A stretch of 64,000 bases of DNA from Bacillota bacterium (GCA_023426245.1 JAFABB010000007.1:1-64000), one strand, 5' to 3'; positions 15,628-25,249 are shown, counted from the first letter of the stretch. Notes: generated from the sequence alone by a model not told the origin. Made by a program: numbers and translations.

Positions 15628-17088
15628 TTTGGAGATCGGAAGGATTTCATTGAGAACTGGCCAATTCTGGGGGAAACCATAAGGTTCATTGACGTAACTC
15701 CACCAACCGACTCCTTTTAGGTTAAGGGCCTTGCTGAGCCGGTATTTGGCTTCCATAGACCGGGCATCCTCAAACCAAACCTCATGTTGCCGGTTCTGTT
15801 CATCGGTATACCGGAACCATGGGGCATCGGATACAGGGTCGTAATGGATTACGGCATGGAAACGGTAAGCCAGATCATATACTTCCATTAGATCTACAGG
15901 TACAGCTGAGCTTTCCGGGGTATCCGGAAGCGGCCAATTATATCCATAAAAAGGTACACCCTGAATGATCTTTTGAGCTGGAATTTGAGTGAGAGCATAT
16001 TTTAATGCCCGGGTCACGAATTGAATCGGAGCGACGGCCAGCGGGGCTCCGCCAATCCAGCCCCATTCGTAGGTCATGATAAAAATTAAATCGGCGAGCC
16101 CGCCAAGAGTTGCATAATCAAAGGCGCCCACCCAGGGTGCGGTCGGTAAATCCGAAAACTTGGGAGCGATGGTTACGATGACTTTGAACCCCTGTGGTCT
16201 TAAGCCGCTCACCAATTCCCGGATGAAATCATTATAAAGCGGGCGGTCTTCCGGGTACATGTTTTCAAAATCAATATTGACTCCGGTTAACCCCAGTCTT
16301 TTTAACAACCCCGATAACTCTCTCGTGACCTTCGTTCTGAGCGTATCATTGTTTAGAACAGTCCGCGCCAGCTCAGAGTCAAAACCATTTGGACCCCAAT
16401 TCGTCAATACCATCAGCGGTGCTACATGGGAATCTTTTAAAATCCGAGTGACCCTTTCGGCCTGGTTTGGAATGGTGATGTTTCCATTTTGAGTAATCGG
16501 AAACTGAAAAATTGCACCGTAGGTTATATAAGGAGCGATTTGTTCCAGGGAACGGCTTAACGCGCTGATATCACGCTCGTCTCCGGTAAGCTGAAAATAG
16601 CCTATCGTAGTACTGGCCTTTCGGACTATGGTTTCTGGACGCAAAGGAATACGGATGAGCTGGCCCGGAAAGATTAAGCCGGGATTGGATATTTGATTGA
16701 CCCGTATTAGTAAAGTAAGAGGCGAATTGAATCGGCCGGCTATAGAATACAAAGTATCCTCGGGGCGAATAATATAAGCAATTTGCAGCCAACCGGGAAT
16801 TGAAATGGTAAGCCCGGTTAAAACCAGATTTGGATTGGCAATATTGTTTTCCTGGGCGATGGCCCTCACAGTGGTCTTAAACACTTGGGAGAGCTGATAG
16901 AGGGTGTCGCCGGTGCTTAAAGTATATTGGAGCGTTCTTGGGGGAGGATTGGGAATGAATAGGGCCTGCCCGATGATTAATTGTTCGGGATGATCCAAGG
17001 CATTTAAGTTCAAGACTTCAGTCAGTGAAACATTATAGCGTGAAGCAATAGTATATAAGGTATCTCCTTTTTGGACAACATAAATCAT
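15610..17088 (-). CDS. LysM-GH18 spore cortex-lytic-type glycosidase (SleL/YaaH-like)
   Basis: 492 residues. Three LysM peptidoglycan-binding modules occupy ~residues 1-46 (MIYVVQKGDTLYTIASRYNV), 52-98 and 104-151. They are followed by a GH18 chitinase-like barrel (~165-480) with the catalytic line TGVNIDFENMYPEDR (Glu acid) and a typical end, GVGWWSYVNEPYGFPQNWPVL. The architecture matches spore cortex-fragment lytic N-acetylglucosaminidases that act on germinating spores. No classical signal peptide is present, as usual for spore-packaged enzymes. It is divergent from dnaX. Confidence 0.88.
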   Translation of the reverse strand: MIYVVQKGDTLYTIASRYNVSLTEVLNLNALDHPEQLIIGQALFIPNPPPRTLQYTLSTGDTLYQLSQVFKTTVRAIAQENNIANPNLVLTGLTISIPGWLQIAYIIRPEDTLYSIAGRFNSPLTLLIRVNQISNPGLIFPGQLIRIPLRPETIVRKASTTIGYFQLTGDERDISALSRSLEQIAPYITYGAIFQFPITQNGNITIPNQAERVTRILKDSHVAPLMVLTNWGPNGFDSELARTVLNNDTLRTKVTRELSGLLKRLGLTGVNIDFENMYPEDRPLYNDFIRELVSGLRPQGFKVIVTIAPKFSDLPTAPWVGAFDYATLGGLADLIFIMTYEWGWIGGAPLAVAPIQFVTRALKYALTQIPAQKIIQGVPFYGYNWPLPDTPESSAVPVDLMEVYDLAYRFHAVIHYDPVSDAPWFRYTDEQNRQHEVWFEDARSMEAKYRLSKALNLKGVGWWSYVNEPYGFPQNWPVLNEILPISKLSVGG

Positions 17089-17260
17089 TAGCGGACTCCA
17101 TCTTAATTTTTACTCATACCTCATCCTATGTGAATTTCAGTCTGATGGTGATTGCCTCTGGTGGTTGAGTGTCTGCTGTGTTTGAATGGGTAAGCGATGC
17201 AAAAAGGAGTTTTAAGGCCAATCGCGAATAATGGGATTATTGAAAATCCCGGAGGAAATT

Positions 17261-18883
17261 ATGGAGTATCAAACACTATACCGGCGCTGGCGCCCTCACG
17301 GCTTTTCCGATTTAGTCGGTCAGGAACATGTTGTAACAACCCTTTCTAACGCGATTTTGACGCACCGGGTTGCTCATGCTTATCTTTTGACCGGGCCCCG
17401 TGGTACCGGTAAAACCAGTATTGCCAAGATTCTGGCGAAGGCTTTGAATTGTGAAAATTTGCAGGACGCCAATCCCTGTGACGAGTGTTCAAGTTGCAAG
17501 CGGATTAATGAAGGCGTATTTATGGACGTTATGGAAATCGATGCCGCCTCCAACCGGGGCATTGATGAAATCCGTGATCTGCGCGAAAAAGTTAAGTTCG
17601 CTCCTGCTGAAGGAAAATATAAAATCTACATTATCGATGAAGTGCATATGCTTACGGCGGAAGCTTTTAACGCGCTGCTCAAGACTTTGGAGGAACCGCC
17701 GCAATCCGTGGTATTTATTCTGGCGACAACGGAAGTCCATAAAATTCCTTTAACCATTCTTTCCCGCTGCCAACGTTTTGACTTTAAGCGCTTTACCATC
17801 AGTGAAATTAAAGGCCGGCTCCAACAGATACTTGATGCGGAAAAGGCCCAATACACCGGGGAAGCGCTGGAACTAATCGCCGAACATGCTGAAGGCGGTA
17901 TGCGGGATGCAGTCAGTTTGTTGGAACAAGTCCTTGCGCATAGCAGGGAAATGGTGAGGGAGTCCGATGTGCGGGCTATTTTGGGATTGATTGACGAGGA
18001 AGAGATCGCCCGGATTGCCCAGGCTCTCAATAGCCGGGATACGGCCGGAGCGTTGCAAATCCTTAGCGAGATCAGCTTAAACGGGAAAGATTTATTTCAA
18101 TTTGGCCGGAGTTTGGTTCAATATTACCGTAACACGTTGCTGACCTTGCTTCATGGCGATTCTTCCAAAAGCGGAGAGGCTAATGCGGGGGATTTGGTTC
18201 ATGTGATTGAAGAAATTGCCGCAGCAACTGCTGAAGTGAAAAAAAGCGTTCAAGGGCCGCTTCCTCTGGAATTGGCATTTATCAAACTGACTGCTTTGCG
18301 TTCCGATGCTAAAGATTTGGAAGCCCGGATAAAAAAATTGGAAACTCTGGTTGGAGGGGGGCATATCCTCACCCAAGCAGCAGCCCCGGTTCAAACGGCG
18401 GATGTTTCGGCGACAAATCCGCGAGGGCAAACGAACCCGGCGGAAACAGCCACTACCCCGAAAAAGGTACAATCTTCCGCCCAGGCTCAGAAAATTCCCT
18501 CCGCGGGGTCCGCTTCCGCTTATAACTGGGAGGATTTTTTGGAAGCGGTAAAGAAAAAGAAACGAACCCTGGCTGCGTTGATTCAAGAAGGCAAGCCGCT
18601 TCAGTTCACTACCGGCGAACTTACAGTGGGATTGCCATCCAATATGAAGTTTCATTTGGATAATTTATCGTTGCCTCAAAATCGCGAGATCATTGAGGGA
18701 ATCTTGCAGGAATTTACGGGGGGAGCCGTGAAATTTAGTTGTGTCCCGGTGAGTACCGGTATGAATGAAGGAAGCGGTGAACCGGAAAAACAACCCGGAA
18801 AATCAAGGGAGCCGGAAATTCTGTCCAAAGCCGTACAACTCTTTGGGGGAGAAGTCCGGCCCGTATCGAAGGAGGAAAAATGA
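17261..18883 (+). CDS. dnaX: DNA polymerase III subunit gamma/tau
   Basis: 540 residues. Clamp-loader ATPase with Walker A GPRGTGKTS, the four-Cys zinc module (CENLQDANPCDECSSCKR), Walker B IIDEVHMLT, sensor LATTEVHKIPLTILSRCQRF (arginine-finger SRC) and domain III to ~residue 365. A low-complexity Pro/Ala linker (~375-425) leads to a tau-type tail. The start at MEYQTLYRRWRP is chosen for the GGAGGAAATT in front; the ORF opens ten codons earlier without a site. It opens the conserved replication/recombination block, and ybaB starts one base after its stop. I looked for an SRP RNA upstream, common in Bacilli, and did not see one. Confidence 0.96.
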   Translation: MEYQTLYRRWRPHGFSDLVGQEHVVTTLSNAILTHRVAHAYLLTGPRGTGKTSIAKILAKALNCENLQDANPCDECSSCKRINEGVFMDVMEIDAASNRGIDEIRDLREKVKFAPAEGKYKIYIIDEVHMLTAEAFNALLKTLEEPPQSVVFILATTEVHKIPLTILSRCQRFDFKRFTISEIKGRLQQILDAEKAQYTGEALELIAEHAEGGMRDAVSLLEQVLAHSREMVRESDVRAILGLIDEEEIARIAQALNSRDTAGALQILSEISLNGKDLFQFGRSLVQYYRNTLLTLLHGDSSKSGEANAGDLVHVIEEIAAATAEVKKSVQGPLPLELAFIKLTALRSDAKDLEARIKKLETLVGGGHILTQAAAPVQTADVSATNPRGQTNPAETATTPKKVQSSAQAQKIPSAGSASAYNWEDFLEAVKKKKRTLAALIQEGKPLQFTTGELTVGLPSNMKFHLDNLSLPQNREIIEGILQEFTGGAVKFSCVPVSTGMNEGSGEPEKQPGKSREPEILSKAVQLFGGEVRPVSKEEK

Positions 18884-18884
18884 A

Positions 18885-19208
18885 ATGATGCCGAATATGC
18901 AACAAGCAATGAAACAGTTTCAGAAAATGCAGGCCGATATGGCCAAAGTCCAAGATGAACTTGGGGAGAAAGTGGTTACCGCCTCTGCCGGAGGAGGAGC
19001 CGTTAAGGTAGAAGTCAGTGGGAAACTTGAGTTTAAAAAGATTGAAATCGATCCGGAAGTTTTAAAAAGCGATGATCAGGAAATGCTGCAGGATTTGTTA
19101 ATCGCCGCTGCCAATGAAGGCATTAACAAGGCTCAAGAGATGGCCGCCAGTGAAATGGCGAAAGTAACCGGCAATCTTAAGATTCCCGGACTGCCCGGAA
19201 TGTTTTGA
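18885..19208 (+). CDS. ybaB: Nucleoid-associated protein, YbaB/EbfC family
   Basis: 107 residues. The N-terminal coiled helix MMPNMQQAMKQFQKMQADMAKVQDEL and the core VTASAGGGAVKVEVSGKLEFKKIEIDPE are typical. The protein binds DNA as a dimer. The gene starts one base after the dnaX stop and its ribosome site (AAGGAGG) lies inside the dnaX end. Two adjacent ATGs (18885, 18888) are possible. It forms the dnaX-ybaB-recR unit known across Bacillota. Confidence 0.93.
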   Translation: MMPNMQQAMKQFQKMQADMAKVQDELGEKVVTASAGGGAVKVEVSGKLEFKKIEIDPEVLKSDDQEMLQDLLIAAANEGINKAQEMAASEMAKVTGNLKIPGLPGMF

Positions 19209-19401
19209 TTGATTGAGCCCTTTTTTTAAGTGCAAAGTTGAAGTAAGAAGTGTGAAAAAACTAAAAATCATGTTGAGGGTTTACTTTCACCGGTAAATGT
19301 AAACTTTGATGCGTCAGTAATGGCAAAAGATTGGCGGATTTTCACACTTTACCCTTTACACTTCTGCCTTCATACTTTACCCTTCAAATAAGGAGAACCC
19401 T
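19209..19401. other. Intergenic dyad between ybaB and recR
   Basis: Contains GAAGTAAGAAGTGTGAAAA and, inverted further on, TTTTCACACTTTACCCTTTACACTTC. This imperfect dyad of the GTGTAAAG kind is common as decayed intergenic repeat. No terminator with a clean T-run is seen, so recR may still be read from the dnaX promoter. Confidence 0.4.
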
Positions 19402-19998
19402 ATGCTGTACCCCCAGGCCATGAGCAAGTTAATTCATGAATTTTCCAAGCTGCCGGGAATCGGGCCCAAGACAGCCCAGAGACTGGCTTTTCATATTCTC
19501 GGAGTCCCCGAAACTGAAGTGGGGAAGTTGGCTGAAGCATTGCTTGAAGCGCGGCACAAGATTGGGTTTTGCAGTATTTGCGGACATTTAACGGAAGTCT
19601 CTCCATGTCAGTTATGTAGTGACCCGGCCCGGGATCAATCCTTGCTTTGTGTAGTCGAAGAACCCAAGGATGTTATTGCCATGGAAAGAACCCGCATATT
19701 TAAAGGACAATATCATGTTTTGGGCGGCGCCATTTCTCCTTTGGAAGGCATCGGCCCGGATGATCTGCGGATTAAAGAGTTATTGCAACGGATGACTTCC
19801 GGCCAGTTTAAGGAGGTCATTGTGGCAACGGATCCTAATGTTGAAGGGGAGACTACTGCCCTTTATCTGGGAAAAATCCTGCACCCCTTGGGTTATAGGG
19901 TGACCCGTTTAGCCAGAGGATTGCCGGTTGGCGGTGACTTGGAATATATCGATGAAATTACATTAGGTAAGGCCTTGGAAGGGCGTACGGATCTTTAG
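19402..19998 (+). CDS. recR: Recombination protein RecR
   Basis: 198 residues, the usual size. N-terminal helix-hairpin-helix (SKLIHEFSKLPGIGPKTAQRLAFHIL), a four-Cys zinc finger (CSICGHLTEVSPCQLC) and a Toprim domain (LLCVVEEPKDVIAMERT ... EVIVATDPNVEGETTALYL), with GYRVTRLARGLPVGGDLEYIDEITL at the end. It acts with RecF/RecO in loading RecA at gaps. AAGGAGA precedes the ATG. Confidence 0.96.
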   Translation: MLYPQAMSKLIHEFSKLPGIGPKTAQRLAFHILGVPETEVGKLAEALLEARHKIGFCSICGHLTEVSPCQLCSDPARDQSLLCVVEEPKDVIAMERTRIFKGQYHVLGGAISPLEGIGPDDLRIKELLQRMTSGQFKEVIVATDPNVEGETTALYLGKILHPLGYRVTRLARGLPVGGDLEYIDEITLGKALEGRTDL

Positions 19999-20120
19999 AA
20001 TCCAGAGAACACACTATCCTTTTACGGTTTTGATAGAAATGGAATGCATAAAATTTCCTTCCCCGGATCATACTTCCTTATACTGGAGTTTATTTTGGGA
20101 TGAAGGAGATTGTTGTCATT

Positions 20121-20441
20121 TTGTATAGAAAGAATCATGGTAAATCTATTTTAGCGCGTTTCTTCGAATTATTCCAATTGGGGGAACCCAGTGAAAGTTT
20201 GCCGGATTTGGTGGAAGAGTTGGAACAAGCCTGGTGGGACTGGAAACGTGCCCGGCTTTATTTTGATAACGTCACAGATCCGGATTTGATTGATTTCGCT
20301 ATCTTTAACATGGGAGCCTCTGAAAAAAAATATATCTACTTGCTCAAACGGGCCCGGGAAACTGGACTGAGCATAGAAGACTTTGAATACGGTCTCGGTG
20401 GACGTATCCATGATCGGGCCTATCGCAAAGCTTTGGTCTAA
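20121..20441 (+). CDS. yaaL: YaaL-like protein (DUF2508)
   Basis: About 106 residues from a TTG at 20121, or 113 from the ATG at 20100. The ribosome-like AAGGAGA lies inside the longer version, which favours the TTG, but this is not certain. The sequence LPDLVEELEQAWWDWKRARLYFDNVTDPDLIDFAIF followed by EKKYIYLLKRARE matches the small DUF2508 family found between recR and bofA in spore formers. Function unknown. Mostly helical and probably cytoplasmic. Confidence 0.8.
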   Translation: MYRKNHGKSILARFFELFQLGEPSESLPDLVEELEQAWWDWKRARLYFDNVTDPDLIDFAIFNMGASEKKYIYLLKRARETGLSIEDFEYGLGGRIHDRAYRKALV

Positions 20442-20494
20442 AAGCCTTCTCCTTTCCATAGATTTATTAATAACCAGTTTGGAAAGGAAGGGGT

Positions 20495-20767
20495 ATGGAA
20501 ATGTCGACCGGCATGATTTTGACTTATTTTTTGGCTATTGGGCTTCTATATATTGCGGGCCGCGCTTTTTGGCGTCCTCTTACTGCGGTGTTTCAGCTGT
20601 TCTTTCGAGGCGCTCTCGGCGCTTTAGGAATTTATATGTTTAACTGGATTGCCCTTTATTGGAAAATGGAGCTACCCATTAACCCATTTAATTCTTTATT
20701 TACCGGCTTACTTGGAATTCCCGGTTTAATCTCTCTGGTGGTCATGAAATACTGGATTAAAATCTAA
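20495..20767 (+). CDS. bofA: Pro-sigma-K processing inhibitor BofA
   Basis: 90 residues with two or three hydrophobic segments (ILTYFLAIGLLYIAGRAFW, FFRGALGALGIYMFNWIAL, LFTGLLGIPGLISLVVMKY). The NPFNSLFTGLLGIPG motif is the BofA signature. In Bacillus it sits in the outer forespore membrane and holds the SpoIVFB protease inactive until sigma-K is needed. AAGGAAGGGG precedes the ATG. The position after recR/yaaL agrees. Confidence 0.92.
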   Translation: MEMSTGMILTYFLAIGLLYIAGRAFWRPLTAVFQLFFRGALGALGIYMFNWIALYWKMELPINPFNSLFTGLLGIPGLISLVVMKYWIKI

Positions 20768-20951
20768 AAACCCTAGAGCAGGACATACACGAATCCTGCA
20801 GGGCGGGCATAGAGATATATTAACACGTTGCTTGAATTTTTTGATTCCGGGATCAGATACCATTCGAAATCGTGTGAATCATAGAGCGGGTTGCAAGGAT
20901 TCTCAGGCAAACTCTCTACATATGTTTCCACAAACGAGCGGAGGTAAGGCG

Positions 20952-21155
20952 ATGACTACCCCTGAATGTTTTGGCTGCGGTATGTCGGTCCCGGGAGGAA
21001 TGTCTATTTTAGGGCAATATCTGTGCCCTTCCTGTGAAACGGCGTTGTTGCGGGCGAAAGCCGATCAATTGGAATATCAGGATTGGATCGACAATTGGAA
21101 GTTTTTTTGGGAGAAAACGGGTATTAAGGTAAAAGAGATGGATCATGAGGCGTAA
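20952..21155 (+). CDS. gin: Sigma-G anti-sigma factor Gin (CsfB)
   Basis: 67 residues from the ATG at 20952, which has GGAGGTAAGGC in front; the ORF reads open for 120 bases upstream but without support. Four cysteines at 6, 9, 25 and 28 (CFGC ... CPSC) form a zinc knuckle, as in the Gin/CsfB family. Gin blocks sigma-G (and sigma-E) at the wrong time or in the wrong compartment during sporulation. Its place after bofA is conserved. A short AGGC/GCCT hairpin with eight T follows its stop. Confidence 0.85.
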   Translation: MTTPECFGCGMSVPGGMSILGQYLCPSCETALLRAKADQLEYQDWIDNWKFFWEKTGIKVKEMDHEA

Positions 21156-21324
21156 GCCTTTTTTTTATGAACTTTTTCACCGCACAAACACAGAGGTCAC
21201 GGAGAAAATTGAGGATGATGAGATTACCTTTTTTTAGCCTCTGCCTCTCCGGGGCTTAATTTTTATCTTCTTCCCTGGACAGGCTTGGAGGGAAGCATCG
21301 AAAAAAGAGGAAAGTTTCTTCAAT

Positions 21325-22779
21325 TTGTCGAATGTACTGTCAATGGATAAGCCTTCGCGCACACGCGCATTACAAAGCACAGCCCCTTTTTTTGAAGAGA
21401 TTCGGCGGTATGCCGGGGATCCGTTGGTGGCTTTTCATACTCCGGGACATAAAGCGGGACTGAATTGGGAGCAAGACTGGCTGAGTTCGAAGGGATTAGC
21501 CCGGCTCGATTTGACTGAAATCCAGGGTTTGGATTGGCAGGCTTCGTTGTCCAGAGCCGAAGCTTTGGCAGCTGAATTTTATGAGGCCGATCAAAGTTTT
21601 TTTTTGGTACAAGGGGCTTCTCAGGGGATTTTAGCGCTGCTGCTCGGAGCCTTTCATCCCGGAGATCAAGTACTGGTAGCCCGCAATTGCCACATTTCAG
21701 TGATTCATGCCATGATTTTGGCGGATTTGGTGCCGGTTTACCTGGAGACTCCTTTTTTGGAGGAGTGGGGAATACCGGGGAGTGTAAGGGAATCAGCTCT
21801 GTCGCAGAGTCTAAGTTTATATCCGGACTGTAAAGGAGTTATCCTTACCAACCCGACTTACCAAGGGGTTTTGGGACCCCTGTCGGGGTTAAGGGGGATT
21901 ATCGGAGAGCGCTTACTGATTATTGATGAAGCCCATGGCGGATATTTCGGTTGGTCGGGGCTAAAGGGCTTTGATGCTTATCCTTTCGCGGATGCCTGGG
22001 TTCAAGGCACTCATAAGATACTAGGCTCAATGACCCAAACCGGTATGCTGCATTTGAGAAACCTACGGATTGATGGGGACCGTATTCGGCGTAGTTTGGA
22101 ATTAATAACGACTACCAGTCCGTCATATATATTATTAGCTTCACTGGATTGTAACCGTAAATTTTTAGCGACAACCGGCAAGGCCGTTTTTGAGGCTAGA
22201 ACTCCGGCAATGCTCACTTATAAAAAAGAAATTGCGGGGGTTGGAGATCTAGAGGTATTAGATGACGACCGGTTGCCGGATCCTGCCGAAAAGGTTGATC
22301 CTTGGAAGTTGTGCCTTTCTTTTAAAAAGCTCAGGTTTAGCGGTTATCAGGTTGAACGGATTCTACGAACGGAATTTAAAATACAGGCAGAATACGCGGA
22401 TTGCAATCAAGTAACGTTATTCATGGCGCCATGGCAGGATCCAAACGTTCTTCAGGAACTTCAAAAAGCACTGGAGGCGATTTGTAGGCGTTTTGGTAAT
22501 GAGCAAGTTCGTACCATATTGCCGGGAAGTATTCCCCCTCTGAAAATGCATCCGCGGGAGGCGGCATTGGGGGTGGGAAGCTTCATCAACTTATCAGAAG
22601 CAGCGGGTCGGGTTTCAGCGGATTTGATCGCTCCTTATCCACCCGGGATCCCGTTAATCGCTCCTGGTGAATTAATTCGCGAACAGGAAATCATTCTGAT
22701 TGACCGTGTCATAAATCATGGCGGAATGGTGCGGGGGGTCTCGCCAAAGGGGAAAATCCGGATTGCAAATTGTGGGTGA
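21325..22779 (+). CDS. Orn/Lys/Arg decarboxylase family protein (YaaO-like)
   Basis: 484 residues. A PLP-dependent fold type I enzyme with VAFHTPGHKAG at the start, FFLVQGASQGILALLLG, LLIIDEAHGGYFGWSG and the cofactor lysine in WVQGTHKILGSMTQTGML. The C-terminal domain ends with PYPPGIPLIAPGELI, typical of this short family. It presumably decarboxylates a basic amino acid to a polyamine precursor; the substrate is not certain. The start is TTG 21325 or ATG 21343, both behind GAGGAAAG. The tmk ribosome site overlaps its end. Confidence 0.88.
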   Translation: MSNVLSMDKPSRTRALQSTAPFFEEIRRYAGDPLVAFHTPGHKAGLNWEQDWLSSKGLARLDLTEIQGLDWQASLSRAEALAAEFYEADQSFFLVQGASQGILALLLGAFHPGDQVLVARNCHISVIHAMILADLVPVYLETPFLEEWGIPGSVRESALSQSLSLYPDCKGVILTNPTYQGVLGPLSGLRGIIGERLLIIDEAHGGYFGWSGLKGFDAYPFADAWVQGTHKILGSMTQTGMLHLRNLRIDGDRIRRSLELITTTSPSYILLASLDCNRKFLATTGKAVFEARTPAMLTYKKEIAGVGDLEVLDDDRLPDPAEKVDPWKLCLSFKKLRFSGYQVERILRTEFKIQAEYADCNQVTLFMAPWQDPNVLQELQKALEAICRRFGNEQVRTILPGSIPPLKMHPREAALGVGSFINLSEAAGRVSADLIAPYPPGIPLIAPGELIREQEIILIDRVINHGGMVRGVSPKGKIRIANCG

Positions 22780-22786
22780 GGATTTC

Positions 22787-23437
22787 ATGAATAACGGATA
22801 TTTTATAACTCTGGAAGGCGCCGACGGCTGTGGAAAGAGCACTCAAGCCCATTTACTGGCCGAGTATTTAAAAAATCACGGGTGTCCCATACTTTTAACC
22901 AGGGAACCGGGAGGAACGCCGCTGGCGGAAGAAATCCGGCGGGTGATTTTAACTCCCAGCTCAGAGCCGCTGACTCCGCTGGCCGAGATTTTATTATACG
23001 CCGCTTCCCGGGCTCAGCACGTCAGCCAATTGATCAAACCGGCATTAGCCGAAGGAAAGATCGTTATCAGTGAACGCTTTGTTGATTCCTCTCTGGCATA
23101 CCAGGGATACGCCCTGGGATGGGATTTGAAATTGATCCGGGAAATTAACCAAATTGCAGCTGCGGGTCTGGAACCGGATTTGACGTTTCTACTCGATGTC
23201 AATACGGAACGGAGTATTAGCCGGTTAAATAACCGTCTTGAAGCCAATAGAACCCAGGGTGACCGGATCGAATCCCGCGGATTTGGTTTTCAGGAAAAAG
23301 TTCGTCAGGGTTATCTGAAACTAGCCCGTCTTAATCCGCGAATCGTCGTGGTTGACGCAGCGTGCAAGGGAGTTAAGGAGATTCATTCGGAATTGATTGA
23401 AACTTTAATGGACCGGTTGCCGGGAGTAAAAAGTTAA
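22787..23437 (+). CDS. tmk: Thymidylate kinase
   Basis: 216 residues. P-loop FITLEGADGCGKSTQ, LLTREPGGTPLAEEIR, the ERFVDSSLAYQGYA segment (the family's DRYxxS region) and a LID region with basic residues. It phosphorylates dTMP to dTDP. The ATG at 22787 is preceded by GTGAGG that overlaps the decarboxylase stop; the frame opens upstream at 22718 without support. It lies between the decarboxylase and darA as in other Bacillota. Confidence 0.94.
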   Translation: MNNGYFITLEGADGCGKSTQAHLLAEYLKNHGCPILLTREPGGTPLAEEIRRVILTPSSEPLTPLAEILLYAASRAQHVSQLIKPALAEGKIVISERFVDSSLAYQGYALGWDLKLIREINQIAAAGLEPDLTFLLDVNTERSISRLNNRLEANRTQGDRIESRGFGFQEKVRQGYLKLARLNPRIVVVDAACKGVKEIHSELIETLMDRLPGVKS

Positions 23438-23455
23438 GAAAGGCAGTGATTATTC

Positions 23456-23785
23456 ATGAGACTGGTCATAACGATGGTGCAAGATCAAGATGTCAACAAG
23501 TTATTGGGAGTTTTAACCGATCATGGTTACTCAGCTACCAAACTGGCAAGTACCGGGGGGTTTTTACGGCAGGGTAATACTACCCTGTTAATCGGTGTGG
23601 AAGAAGATCACGTAGCGGAACTTACCGGATTGATTAAAGATACTTGTCACTCCCGGAAGCAACTGTTAACACCGTTGGCTTCTGTCGGGCGCACCATGAA
23701 TAATTACATACCCAACCCAGTGGAAGTACAAGTTGGCGGAGCTACCATATTTGTGGTGAATGTAGAGGAGTTTATTAAAATTTGA
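23456..23785 (+). CDS. darA: Cyclic di-AMP receptor (YaaQ/DarA)
   Basis: 109 residues of the PII-like c-di-AMP-binding family. Family features are MRLVITMVQDQDVNKLLGVL, SATKLASTGGFLRQGNTTLLIGVE (binding-loop region) and the end VEVQVGGATIFVVNVEEF. It is a trimeric cytoplasmic signal protein whose output is not fully known. The gene order tmk-darA-yaaR-holB is conserved. Confidence 0.93.
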   Translation: MRLVITMVQDQDVNKLLGVLTDHGYSATKLASTGGFLRQGNTTLLIGVEEDHVAELTGLIKDTCHSRKQLLTPLASVGRTMNNYIPNPVEVQVGGATIFVVNVEEFIKI

Positions 23786-23789
23786 AGCC

Positions 23790-24233
23790 ATGAAAGTTAA
23801 AGGAACGGAATCAAGTCAAGTTAATCCCAAACTATTGAGCCGCTCGTCCAATGCCGGTTCGCACCAGGCTTCTTTTAGTGATACCTTTAGGAATGCCGAT
23901 ATTAAGCGCCGCAATGAGGCTTGCGATAATATTATGCAACAGCTCGATGCTTTGGGAGAACGGCTGAAAAACGGTCCGGCTCCGGCAGATGTCAAGAAAT
24001 ACCGCGCCTTAATCGGTGAGTTTGTCAAGGAGGCTTCCGGCGAGTCTTACGATATTCATGAAGAAGCTCATTGGGACCGGGAAGGCAATCGAAAGAACTT
24101 CGTGCTGGTGCGGCAAATCAACCGCTCGGTTGAAGAATTGCTTGACGCCGTGATGAGTCAGGAAAAAAAGCAAATCGATATCGTTGCCAAATTAACCGAG
24201 ATTCGAGGTATGCTGGTGGATCTGTATCTCTAA
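23790..24233 (+). CDS. yaaR: YaaR-like protein (DUF327)
   Basis: 147 residues, charged and helical: FRNADIKRRNEACDNIMQQLDALGERL, VKKYRALIGEFVKEASGESYDI and IDIVAKLTEIRGMLVDLYL at the end, all typical of the family. Function not established; it is always next to darA and holB in spore formers. It starts four bases after darA. Confidence 0.85.
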   Translation: MKVKGTESSQVNPKLLSRSSNAGSHQASFSDTFRNADIKRRNEACDNIMQQLDALGERLKNGPAPADVKKYRALIGEFVKEASGESYDIHEEAHWDREGNRKNFVLVRQINRSVEELLDAVMSQEKKQIDIVAKLTEIRGMLVDLYL

Positions 24234-24263
24234 ACTCCGGCTCAGAATTTAAAGGAGAAAAGT

Positions 24264-25193
24264 GTGGCTTTTTCTGATATAATTGGTCATAAGGAAGTTA
24301 TTAAAGCACTTTCCGGCGCGCTTGCAGAGGGTAAAACAGGACATGCCTATCTTTTTGTAGGCCCTGCGGCTGTGGGGAAGAAGACCCTGGTTTCAGCCTT
24401 TGTGAAGCAATTACTTTGTTTGGAACAGGGGGCGGACTCTTGCGGCTGCCGATCCTGCAAACAACTGGATATGGGGAATCATCCCGATTTTGAGACTATC
24501 CTTCCCAGCGGGAACTCGATTAAAATCGATCAACTGCGGGACATGCAGCATAGTGCATATTTACGCCCGGTGCTCGGTTCTCATAAGATTTTTTTCTTTC
24601 CCGGGGCTGAACTGCTTACCGAAGCGGCAGCCAATAGTTTTTTGAAAATTTTAGAAGAACCACCCTCCGGGGTTGTTTTCCTTTTTACGGCGGTCCGGGC
24701 CGATAACATTTTGCCGACGATCCGGTCCCGTTGTCAGGTTTTTCAGCTATTTCCCGTTCCGACGGAAGAAATTACCCATTGGCTGATTGAAAAAGGTTTT
24801 ACAGAAGGAGAAGCCAGGAAACGGGCCGAGACTTCGGGGGGGATTCCGGGGGTGGCAATGGGTGGCTCAGAGGACTCTCCCGGTACGATTCAGCTGAAGC
24901 TGGCCGATATTTGGCGACGGGATTTACTGGAACTTTTGAAACTCGCAGGCGATCTCGAAAAAAAGGAGCGGCGCGAGATTTTAGCTTTATTACAGGAATG
25001 GCAAGCTGAATTGAGAATAAATATGATTGAAAAGGCTAAATCGGCGGGAGGATCTTCTGAAATTATTGCCGGACAGTTGTTTTTTTCCGAAAAATTAACC
25101 CGGGCTCTTACAATGGTTGAAAATAATGTCAGTTTGCGATTGGTCCTGGAAGAATTTTTTATAGCCTTAAAAGTGCATGCTAATTATGGTTGA
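24264..25193 (+). CDS. holB: DNA polymerase III subunit delta prime
   Basis: 309 residues. AAA+ clamp-loader subunit with an altered Walker A (VGPAAVGKKTL), a four-Cys zinc module (CLEQGADSCGCRSCK), FLKILEEPPSGVVFLFTAV and the SRC motif TIRSRCQVF. It starts with GTG at 24264 behind AAAGGAGAAAA. It works with DnaX and HolA to load the sliding clamp. Confidence 0.92.
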   Translation: MAFSDIIGHKEVIKALSGALAEGKTGHAYLFVGPAAVGKKTLVSAFVKQLLCLEQGADSCGCRSCKQLDMGNHPDFETILPSGNSIKIDQLRDMQHSAYLRPVLGSHKIFFFPGAELLTEAAANSFLKILEEPPSGVVFLFTAVRADNILPTIRSRCQVFQLFPVPTEEITHWLIEKGFTEGEARKRAETSGGIPGVAMGGSEDSPGTIQLKLADIWRRDLLELLKLAGDLEKKERREILALLQEWQAELRINMIEKAKSAGGSSEIIAGQLFFSEKLTRALTMVENNVSLRLVLEEFFIALKVHANYG

Positions 25194-25249
25194 TTTTTGA
25201 TAAATCGGTTCACTAAATTGTTGGAGTCAAATTGAAGGGAATTGGTTGA

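Noticed and set aside
17089..17260. SRP RNA upstream of dnaX
   Set aside because: Expected in some Bacilli, but the conserved apical motif (GGTCCGGAAGGAAGCA-like) is not present.
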